46,925 bases of DNA from an uncultured Porphyromonadaceae bacterium (GTDB lineage: Bacteria; Bacteroidota; Bacteroidia; Bacteroidales; Paludibacteraceae). The position numbers and the translations under genes are program-made. Shown here one piece after another: positions 25,458 to 34,500 of the stretch. Below the pieces are notes generated by a model that was not told where the DNA came from, searched no databases, and saw only the letters and a program-made list of their open reading frames with translations. Every line of letters starts with the position of its first letter. The first letter of the stretch is position 1. The DNA is taken from positions 1 through 46,925 of the forward strand of contig CASEAJ010000011.1 of the NCBI GenBank assembly GCA_949285425.1. The letters run 5' to 3'.

Positions 25458-26849
25458 ATGAATATGGCTTGTAACTGGAACGTGACAAAGTATATACTTC
25501 CGGTCACTTTATGTTCCGTCTTGATTTTCAGCTCTTGCAAAGACAAAAGTCCCAAACTGCCCATCGTTGAAGCTGAAAAAGTAAAAACCGACAACATTGA
25601 GATTTACGGCGAATATGCCGGACAGATCAAAGCGTTCAAAAGTGTAGAGATACACGCCCGCGTTGAGGGTTATCTGGAGAACATGACCTTTGAAGAAGGG
25701 AAAAAGGTAGCCCAAAACGAACCTTTGTTCTACATAGACAATGCGCAATACAAGGCGCAAGTGGAACGGGCCAAAGCACAGCTAAGCAAAGATGAAGCGC
25801 TGGAGGACAAAGCCCGTCGCGACGTGGAACGCCTGCGTCCGCTATACGAACAGAATGCCACAAGCCGTCTGGAACTGGACAACGCCGAGGCTGCCTACAA
25901 CATGGCCAAAGCCAGCGTCATGATGAGCAAAGCCGAACTGGCGCAGGCCGAACTGGAATTGAGCTACACCGTGGTACGCGCCCCGCTGGATGGCTACATC
26001 AGCGAACAGTATACCGACATAGGAAACCTGGTGGGACAGGCCAACTCAACCCTGCTGGCCACCGTGGTACAACGCGACACGGTGTTCGTGGAATTCAAGC
26101 TGACTGCACTGGACTACCTGCGAAGCCAGCGCAGCAATGTGCACCTGGGAGAACTTGACAGCACCCGCTTCTGGCAGCCGACCGTTACCGTTACACTGGC
26201 AGACAACAGCATCTACAAGGAAAAAGGTATCGTTGACTTTGCCGCTCCGCTGGTCGACCCGAAAAGCGGTACTTTCGGGGTACGTGCCATTATGCCCAAC
26301 CCCCGCCAGGAATTGCTTCCCGGTCAGTTCACCCGGGTAAAACTGTTGCTCAACGTATTGGAAAACGTGATTGTGGTACCCCGCAAGGCCGTTTCCATAG
26401 AAAAAGGAGGAGCCTTCATCTTTGTCATCCGTCCCGACAGCATAGTGGAAAAACGTTTCATTGAAACCGGACCGGAACAGGGTAACAACATTGTGGTCAA
26501 TCGAGGATTGTCAGAAGGCGAACGCATCGTTGTCGAAGGCTACAACAAACTGACACACGGCCAGCCGGCCATTTGGGTAGAACCGAAACCGACCGAGGTG
26601 CCCGCCAGCGAACAGCCGGCCGACGAACCCGAAGCCATTCCACTACCGGCTGACAGCACAAACCTGCCGGCTGACAGCGTGCAGACTGCAAACGACAGCC
26701 TGAATTCGGGCATTGCCCCCGCCCAACCACAGAACGACAGCAACCACATGGTTCCCGTCGACACCATGGCACCGAAGCCACAGCCGGCCGACTCTGCCAA
26801 CCAAATCAAAACAACAAACAACAAGCAAGAAGAGAAGCAACAAGCATGA
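25458..26849 (+). CDS. RND efflux periplasmic adaptor (membrane fusion lipoprotein)
   Basis: This is the HlyD/AcrA-type adaptor linking the inner-membrane pump to the outer-membrane channel. A lipoprotein signal (YILPVTLCSVLIFSSCKDK) precedes the first barrel-sandwich half (GEYAGQIKAFKSVEIHARVE). The alpha-hairpin follows (KAQLSKDEALEDKARRDVER and QAELELSYTVVRAPLDGYIS), and then the beta-barrel domains. Unusually, the last 80 residues or so form a Pro/Ala/Ser/Gln-rich low-complexity tail with repeats such as LPADSTNLPADS, not part of the normal fold. The stop overlaps the pump gene start as ATGA. The start at 25458 is chosen because the promoter covers anything earlier. Confidence 0.93.
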   Translation: MNMACNWNVTKYILPVTLCSVLIFSSCKDKSPKLPIVEAEKVKTDNIEIYGEYAGQIKAFKSVEIHARVEGYLENMTFEEGKKVAQNEPLFYIDNAQYKAQVERAKAQLSKDEALEDKARRDVERLRPLYEQNATSRLELDNAEAAYNMAKASVMMSKAELAQAELELSYTVVRAPLDGYISEQYTDIGNLVGQANSTLLATVVQRDTVFVEFKLTALDYLRSQRSNVHLGELDSTRFWQPTVTVTLADNSIYKEKGIVDFAAPLVDPKSGTFGVRAIMPNPRQELLPGQFTRVKLLLNVLENVIVVPRKAVSIEKGGAFIFVIRPDSIVEKRFIETGPEQGNNIVVNRGLSEGERIVVEGYNKLTHGQPAIWVEPKPTEVPASEQPADEPEAIPLPADSTNLPADSVQTANDSLNSGIAPAQPQNDSNHMVPVDTMAPKPQPADSANQIKTTNNKQEEKQQA

Positions 26850-29800
26850 AAACCGGATTTTTCATAGACAGACCGGTCTTTTCGACGGTCATTTCCATAT
26901 TGATTGTGTTGCTAGGTATCATCGGCCTGGTATCTTTGCCGATAGACCAGTATCCGCAAATCACACCACCGGTAGTCAAAATCAGCGCCAGTTATCCGGG
27001 AGCCAACGCCACCACCGTGTCGCAAGCTGTAGCCACTCCCATCGAGCAGGAACTGAACGGAACTCCCGGCATGCTCTACATGGAGTCGAGCAGTTCCAAC
27101 TCCGGAGGATTGTCCATTACCGTCACCTTCGATGTGAACACCGATGCCGACTTTGCTGCCGTGGAAGTGCAAAACCGCGTGAAGCTGGCCGAATCGCGAC
27201 TTCCGGCCGAAGTGATACAAAACGGTATCTCGGTGGAAAAAGAATCGCCCAACCGCCTGCTTACCATCGCGCTGGTATCCGATGATCCGAAGTTCGACGA
27301 AATATACCTCAGCAACTACTCGACCATCAACGTGTTGGATGTGTTGCGCCGTACACCGGGGGTGGGACGGGTATCCAATGTCGGAAGCCGTTACTACGCC
27401 ATGCAGATATGGGTTTATCCCGACAAGATGGCCAGTTTCGGACTGACCGTCAAGGACCTGCAAAACGCGTTGAAAGACCAGAACCGGGAATCGGCCGCTG
27501 GAGAATTGGGTAAGGCTCCCATGTCGGGTGTCGACATTTCCATCCCCATCACGGCACAAGGACGTCTGTCGACAGTAAGCGAATTCGAGGACATTGTAGT
27601 ACGGGCCAACCAAGATGGCTCGTTCATCCGCCTGCGCGATGTGGCACGGGTTTCACTCGAAGCACAATCATATAATACGGAAAGTGCCTTGAACGGAAAA
27701 AACGCCGCCATCATGAACATATTTATGTTGCCCGGCGCCAACGCCATGGAAGTGGCCGATGAGGTTAAAAAGGCCATGAAGGAAATATCCAAGGATTTTC
27801 CGGAAGGACTGGACTACCTGATTCCGTTTGACATGACGGAATATATCTCCGAATCCATCCACGAAGTGTACAAGACCTTGTTCGAAGCATTGTTTCTCGT
27901 CATTCTGGTCACATTCCTTTCCTTGCAAAGCTGGCGTGCATCGCTTGTGCCCATCATAGCAGTTCCCATTTCGCTGATAGGTACCTTCGGCTTCATGCTC
28001 ATCATGGGTTTCTCGCTCAACATGCTGACCTTGTTGGGGCTGGTGCTGGCTATCGGTATCGTGGTGGATGACGCCATTGTGGTGGTGGAAAACGTAGAAC
28101 GTATCATGGAGACGCAGCACATCGGTGCACGGGAAGCGACTCACATAGCCATGAAAGAGTTGAGCGGTGCGTTGATTGCCACAGCATTGGTGCTGGCAGC
28201 CGTGTTCATACCGGTCAGTTTCCTTTCGGGCATCACCGGTTCGCTGTTCCGCCAGTTTGCCGTGACGATTGTCGTGTCGGTCATCATATCGGCCGTTGTT
28301 GCACTGACCCTCAGCCCTGCCATGTGTGCCATTGTGCTGCGTCCGCAAACAGGACAGAAAAATCTTGTATTCCGCAAAATCAACGAATGGCTCGAAAAAG
28401 GCAATTTTGCCTATACCCGGCTACTTGAACGGGCATTGAAACATCAAAGACGCATTCTGGGTGCCTTCGGGATGGTCATTGTGTTCATATTTGTGCTGAT
28501 GCGTTTCATATCGAGCGGCTTTATCCCGCAAGAAGACCAGGGCTATTTCACAGTGGAACTTGAAATGCCCGAAGGAACAACCATCGAACGCATGCGCGAA
28601 GTAAACGACCGTGCAGTGAATTTCATCAACGGGTTGGATGCCGTGCAATATGTACAAAGCACCAACGGATCGAGTCCACGCGTGGGAACGAACCAAGGCC
28701 GTTCCACGCTGACCGTCATTCTGAAGCCGTGGAATGAACGAAAAGATGATGTGGCCGCTGTCATGGAGATGGTGGAAGAAGAGTTTTATCATTATCCCGA
28801 AGCCAAGGTGTACACAAGCCGGCCGCCGGTCATTCCAGGTCTCGGTAGTGCAGGCGGTGTGGAAATGAAACTGCAGGCACGTTCCAATGCGCAATGGGAT
28901 GATCTGGTGAATGCGGTAGATACATTTATGTTCTATGCGGCACAATCGGAAATGATAGCAAGCGTTTCTTCATCGCTTCAGTCGGAAATACCGCAGCTCT
29001 ATTTCGATGTAAACAAAGACCAGGCCATGTGGCTGGGCGTTCCTCTGTCCGATATATTCTCGACCATGAAAGCGTATCTCGGTTCGTTGTATGTCAACGA
29101 CTTCAACATGTTCAACCGTATCTATCGGGTTTATATCCAGGCCGACGCATCGTTCCGCCAAAGCCCGGACAATATCAACCTGTTTTACGTCAAGACCTCC
29201 AAAGGTGACATGGTTCCGCTGACAGCACTGGGAACTACCAGCTACACAACCGGTCCCGGCAGCATCATGCGCTTCAACATGTACAACTCGGCACCTATGC
29301 AAATCACACCGGCCGCGGGTTACAGCTCGGGACAGGTCATGCAGGAAATTGAAACCATTGTACGCAAACACCTGCCCGAAAACATCGGACTGGCATGGAG
29401 CGGCCTGTCATTCCAGGAGCAAAAAGCTTCGGGGCAGACCGGTCTGGTACTCGTTCTGGTACTCATATTCGTGTTCCTCTTCCTTGCCGCACAATATGAA
29501 AGCTGGAGTGTACCTATTGCTGCCTTGCTGTCACTGCCCATTGCGGCTCTCGGTGCATTCATCGGCATTGCCATCACCGGACTGGACAATGACATTTATT
29601 TCCAAATCGGGTTGGTGACGCTTATCGGGCTGGCAGCCAAGAACGCGATTCTCATCATCGAGTTTGCCAAGATACAGGTAGACAATGGAGAAATGCCGGC
29701 CAAAGCGGCACTGAACGCGGCAAAACTTCGTTTCCGTCCCATATTAATGACCTCGCTTGCCTTCATTCTGGGTATGTTGCCCATGGTGCTCGCAAGCGGT

Positions 29801-30094
29801 CCGGGTTCGGCAAGCCGTCACTCCATCGGTACCGGGGTATTTTTCGGCATGATATTCGCCACTACCATCGGCATTATCATGGTTCCGTTCTTCTTTGTAA
29901 TGGTTTATGAAGCCATGGACAAAATGCGGGCACTGAACATTCCCAAAATCAACATTCCCGAAGAACAGAGAGAAAAACTGGACATGCTCAAAGAAAAATC
30001 AAAAGCCCAGATCAGCATTGTCTGCAAAACGACTTTGAACAAAAGCAAAAAATATATTGACAAAATCAAATCAAAAACGAAGAAACAGTCATAA
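26846..30094 (+). CDS. AcrB-type RND multidrug efflux pump
   Basis: This is the proton-driven trimeric inner-membrane transporter of a tripartite efflux system. The N-terminus MKTGFFIDRPVFSTVISILI and SLPIDQYPQITPPVVKISA is classic HAE1. The proton-relay aspartates lie in GIVVDDAIVVVENVERIM (about residues 408-409), and the relay lysine in GLAAKNAILIIEFAK (about 932). Twelve membrane helices in two sets of six surround two large periplasmic loops. The C-terminus extends some 40 residues beyond the last helix as a Lys-rich tail (about 1045-1082). It overlaps the adaptor by 4 bp and the channel gene by 1 bp. Substrates cannot be read from sequence. Confidence 0.95.
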   Translation: MKTGFFIDRPVFSTVISILIVLLGIIGLVSLPIDQYPQITPPVVKISASYPGANATTVSQAVATPIEQELNGTPGMLYMESSSSNSGGLSITVTFDVNTDADFAAVEVQNRVKLAESRLPAEVIQNGISVEKESPNRLLTIALVSDDPKFDEIYLSNYSTINVLDVLRRTPGVGRVSNVGSRYYAMQIWVYPDKMASFGLTVKDLQNALKDQNRESAAGELGKAPMSGVDISIPITAQGRLSTVSEFEDIVVRANQDGSFIRLRDVARVSLEAQSYNTESALNGKNAAIMNIFMLPGANAMEVADEVKKAMKEISKDFPEGLDYLIPFDMTEYISESIHEVYKTLFEALFLVILVTFLSLQSWRASLVPIIAVPISLIGTFGFMLIMGFSLNMLTLLGLVLAIGIVVDDAIVVVENVERIMETQHIGAREATHIAMKELSGALIATALVLAAVFIPVSFLSGITGSLFRQFAVTIVVSVIISAVVALTLSPAMCAIVLRPQTGQKNLVFRKINEWLEKGNFAYTRLLERALKHQRRILGAFGMVIVFIFVLMRFISSGFIPQEDQGYFTVELEMPEGTTIERMREVNDRAVNFINGLDAVQYVQSTNGSSPRVGTNQGRSTLTVILKPWNERKDDVAAVMEMVEEEFYHYPEAKVYTSRPPVIPGLGSAGGVEMKLQARSNAQWDDLVNAVDTFMFYAAQSEMIASVSSSLQSEIPQLYFDVNKDQAMWLGVPLSDIFSTMKAYLGSLYVNDFNMFNRIYRVYIQADASFRQSPDNINLFYVKTSKGDMVPLTALGTTSYTTGPGSIMRFNMYNSAPMQITPAAGYSSGQVMQEIETIVRKHLPENIGLAWSGLSFQEQKASGQTGLVLVLVLIFVFLFLAAQYESWSVPIAALLSLPIAALGAFIGIAITGLDNDIYFQIGLVTLIGLAAKNAILIIEFAKIQVDNGEMPAKAALNAAKLRFRPILMTSLAFILGMLPMVLASGPGSASRHSIGTGVFFGMIFATTIGIIMVPFFFVMVYEAMDKMRALNIPKINIPEEQREKLDMLKEKSKAQISIVCKTTLNKSKKYIDKIKSKTKKQS

Positions 30095-31479
30095 TGCATA
30101 TGAAGTGTAAAGCATATATTCTTATATTCACCGTAGCTATCCTCGCCCTGTTTTCATCCTGCAAAATAGGCCACAAGCACAGCCTGCCCCCCATGCCTGT
30201 CCCCGAAGAATTTGAAACCATGGGACTGGAAGAGGGCAATGCAGCCGATATAGGCTGGGGCACATTGTACACCGACACCGTGCTCCAGGCCCTGATAGAA
30301 AAGGCACTGCTCAACAACAAGGACATGCTCATTGCCACAGCCCGGATAAAAGAAATGATGGAAAGCAAACGCATCAAAACAGCCGGATTGTTTCCTGAAT
30401 TCGGAATCAACATCAGCGGTGACCGGGAAGACCTGAACTATGGCGGCAATGCGTTGGATACAGACCGGGAATTTATCGGGAAACTGACCGTGGGCTGGGA
30501 ACTGGACGTTTGGGGAAACCTGCGTTGGCAAAACGAAGCCGGAATTGCCCAGTTCGTCCAGTCGGTCGAAGCACAATGTGCCTTGCAGCTGACCATCGTA
30601 TCGCAAGTAGCCCAAATGTACTTCGAATTGAAAGCACTGGACAGTGAATTACGCATTGTAAAGCAAACCGTCGCCGCCCGGCGTGAAGCCATGCAGTTTG
30701 CCCAGTCACGCTACACCGGCGGCCTGACATCCGAAATTCCCTACCGACAGAGTCTGGTGGAGTTGGCACGTACAGAGACCATGGTCCCCAAACTGGAAAA
30801 CGAAATCAAACTCAAGGAAAATGAACTTTCCATGCTTTTAGGTGAGTTCCCGACCAACATACCTCGAGGAGAAGATTTCCGGTCGTTGCCCGACATTGCC
30901 GACCTCCCGGTAGACCTGCCATCGGCTTTGCTGTTGCGCCGCCCCGATGTCCGGCAAGCCGAACAAGAATTGCGCGAAGCCAACGCCAAAGTAGGCATTG
31001 CGCTCACCAACATGTTCCCACGCATCCGGTTGACCGGCAATATAGGTGGCGAAAGCGATGAATTATCCTATTTCCTCAAAAGCCCGGCATGGTATGTTTT
31101 GGGTTCCATAACCGGTCCTATATTCAATTTCGGCAAAAACAACGCCCACCGGAAAGCGGCCAAAGCAGCCTACGAGCAGGAAGTGTATGCCTATGAAAAG
31201 AAAGTGCTCGATGTGTTCCGGGAAGTAAGCAACGCCATCAACACATTTCAAAAGACAAAAGAAATGTACAAATCGGCTGAAGCACTGTATCAATCGGCCC
31301 GTTCATATCATGAGCTGGCCAACCTTCAATACGTCAATGGGGTTATCAGTTATCTGGATGTCCTCGATGCACAACGTCAGCTTTTCGATGCCGAAATTCA
31401 GGTGAACGATGCCAAACTGAACAAACTGTCGGCAACCGTCCTGCTTTACAAAGCTTTGGGAGGAGGCATCAACCGGTAA
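30094..31479 (+). CDS. TolC/NodT-type outer-membrane efflux lipoprotein
   Basis: This is the outer-membrane channel of the RND system. A lipoprotein signal (AYILIFTVAILALFSSCKIG) places the acylated N-terminus in the outer membrane. The two OEP repeats are seen in WELDVWGNLRWQNEAG, ARREAMQFAQSRYTGGLTSE, LLLRRPDVRQAEQELREANA and YHELANLQYVNGVISYLDVL. The length of 461 aa is normal. Its ATG shares one base with the stop of the pump gene (TAATG), so the three genes are translationally coupled; an ATG 6 nt later is an alternative start. Confidence 0.94.
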   Translation: MHMKCKAYILIFTVAILALFSSCKIGHKHSLPPMPVPEEFETMGLEEGNAADIGWGTLYTDTVLQALIEKALLNNKDMLIATARIKEMMESKRIKTAGLFPEFGINISGDREDLNYGGNALDTDREFIGKLTVGWELDVWGNLRWQNEAGIAQFVQSVEAQCALQLTIVSQVAQMYFELKALDSELRIVKQTVAARREAMQFAQSRYTGGLTSEIPYRQSLVELARTETMVPKLENEIKLKENELSMLLGEFPTNIPRGEDFRSLPDIADLPVDLPSALLLRRPDVRQAEQELREANAKVGIALTNMFPRIRLTGNIGGESDELSYFLKSPAWYVLGSITGPIFNFGKNNAHRKAAKAAYEQEVYAYEKKVLDVFREVSNAINTFQKTKEMYKSAEALYQSARSYHELANLQYVNGVISYLDVLDAQRQLFDAEIQVNDAKLNKLSATVLLYKALGGGINR

Positions 31480-31586
31480 GATACAGTCCAATCGTTCGTT
31501 ATTTTTTATACATACGAAATACCATGATTTCTATGTAGTAAAAAAATGGGAAACAAAGTTTGACCTATAATTTATTTCCATAAAAT

Positions 31587-34500
31587 ATGTCCATCTGGGA
31601 AAAATTTATAAAAACCATATATCCAAAAGACAACCAGCAGTTTGTCAACCACGAAGTCATGCCCATTCCGAACGATGTCACACGCTATGCAATAGTAGAT
31701 ATTGAAACCGGTTTGAAGGACCATAAAATTCATGATATAGGAGCTATACGTCATGATGGATCCACGTTCCACAAGACATCAAAAGAAGAATTGCTTAAAT
31801 TTCTCCACAATATCGAATACATTTGCGGACACAATATCATTCACCATGATGCCAAATACCTGTTTCCTGATAAGAATTGTTACCATTGGCGGTTGGTTGA
31901 CACACTTTATTTATCACCTTTGTTATTTCCTGAACGTCCTTATCACAATTTAGTTAAAGATGACAAACTGGTCAATGACCAAATGAACAATCCGGTAAAC
32001 GATTGTGAAAAAGCAAGAGATTTACTCTTAAGTGAAATAGCATGTTGGAATTTATTGTCTATTGAGAAACGTAAATTATTTACAACTCTTTTAAAAGGGA
32101 AAGAAGAATTTGAAGGATTCTTCCACATGGTCCAAGCCGTTGGAATCGATAAAAATAATCTGCCGCAACTGATAAGCAGGCTCTACGATACAAAAATATG
32201 TTCAAATGCCGACCTGCCTGCCCTGATCCAACAATATCCTTGCGAACTGGCTTATGCATTATCCCTTATCGACACAGCAGACCATCGTTCCATTACCCCG
32301 GGATGGGTTCTTCACAACTTTCCTCATGTGGAACACGTAATGAAACTCCTGCGGCAAACACCCTGCCGGCAAAATTGCACTTACTGCAGTCAACAACTAA
32401 ACATACACCGCAATTTAAAAGCTTTTTTCGGCTATGAGCAATTCAGAACGTATGAGGGTGAACATCTTCAGGAACAGGCCGTGCAAGCTGCGGTGGAAGG
32501 CAAATCTTTATTGGCCATATTCCCTACCGGAGGAGGCAAGTCACTCACTTTCCAACTGCCGGCACTCATGGAAGCCCGTTCCGTACACGGTCTTACAGTC
32601 GTGATTTCTCCCTTGCAATCGCTTATGAAAGACCAGGTCGACAACCTAGCAGACAAGGGCATTACAGATGCTGTGACTATCAATGGCCTTTTAGACCCTA
32701 TCACGAGAGCATTGTCCATACAACGTGTACAAGACGGAGATGCATCACTTTTATACATTGCCCCAGAAATGTTTCGTTCAAAAACGATAGAAAAAATTCT
32801 AATGGCACGACATGTGGTCAGGTTCGTAATAGACGAAGCACATTGTTTTTCTTCATGGGGACAGGATTTCAGAGTTGACTACCTCTACATCGGAAAGTTC
32901 ATTCAAGAACTGCAGCAAAAGAAAAGATGCAAACAATCCATCCCCATATCCTGCTTTACGGCCACCGCCAAACAAAAAGTAGTGCAAGACATCTACGATT
33001 ACTTCAAGCAAACATTAAACATAGAACTGCAATTGTTCGCATCCACAGCATCAAGGACCAATCTGCATTATTCCGTCATACATGCCGATACCGACAACGA
33101 AAAATACACCAAGTTGAGAGAACTCTTAGCAGCGTCCGACACCCCTGCCATTGTCTACGTGTCACGCACCCTACGCGCTCAGCAATTAGCGTCGAAACTA
33201 ACTCACGATGGTTACAAAGCTTTGCCCTTTACCGGGAAAATGGCAGCTGAAGAAAAAATTGCCAATCAGGAAGCTTTTATGAACAATCAGGTACGAATTA
33301 TCGTGGCAACTTCTGCTTTTGGCATGGGAGTAGACAAAAAAGATGTCGGCACAGTGATACACTACGACATTTCCGACTCATTGGAAAACTATGTACAGGA
33401 AGCTGGCAGAGCCGGTCGAGACCCTCATCTTTATGCTCAATGCTATGTACTTTATAGCGACCACGATTTGGACAAACATTTCATTTTACTGAATCAAACA
33501 AAATTAAGCATCAGTGAAATACAACAAGTATGGCAAGCTGTAAAGAATCTCACCAAACAACGTATGAGGGTTTGCTGTTCTGCATTGGAGATTGCACGAC
33601 AAGCCGGTTGGGATGATTCCGTTTCCGACATCGAAACCCGGGTAAGAACCGCATTGGCTACATTAGAACAAAGCGGTTATCTTGAAAGAGGGAATAATAT
33701 GCCACATGTCTATGCCACAGGCATTACTATCAACAATATGGATGAAGCCAGAGAACGTATCACTGCATCTGCATTGTTTGGTAGCGATGAAATAGAAAAG
33801 GCTGTCAGAATAATCAAATCATTAATATCCCAAAAATACATTTCCAAAACCCAAAATGCAGATGCCGAATCACGCATTGATTATTTAGCTGACATTTTGG
33901 GGCTCAATAAGCGAGATGTCATTTCTGTGGTCGAACGAATGCGCCAAGAAGGCATTTTGGCTGACAGCAAGGACATTTCCGCCTATTTGTTGGATAACGG
34001 AAACACAGAACGTAAATCCCGGACAATTCTTGAACATTTTGCAAAACTCGAACAATATATACACAAACACATCCCAGATGACTATTTGCATATATCATGC
34101 AAACAATTGAATGAAAACGCCTTAAAAGAAGGTATTAGCACTTCAAAAGAAAAAGACATCCGAACTTTACTCTATTTTCTATCCATCAAAGGCTATATCC
34201 ACAAAAAAGAAGATGCCGCTCACAACATGGTGCTCACGCGCCAAAAAAAATGGGAAGAAATCAATAGACAATTTGAGAAAAGACTGGAAATTAGTCGTTT
34301 CACAATAGAATGGTTATACAAACAAATGGAAAAAGCCAACATAAAAGGAATTGTAACTGACCATTCTATTCAATTTTCCATTGTAGAGCTCCTCCAGCAG
34401 ATAAAGTCAAACACTCAATCGATCTTTGGCGAACAGGAAAACCTGCAATTAGAAGACGTGGAGGAAGCACTACTATTTCTATCTAAAATCCAATCCATAA

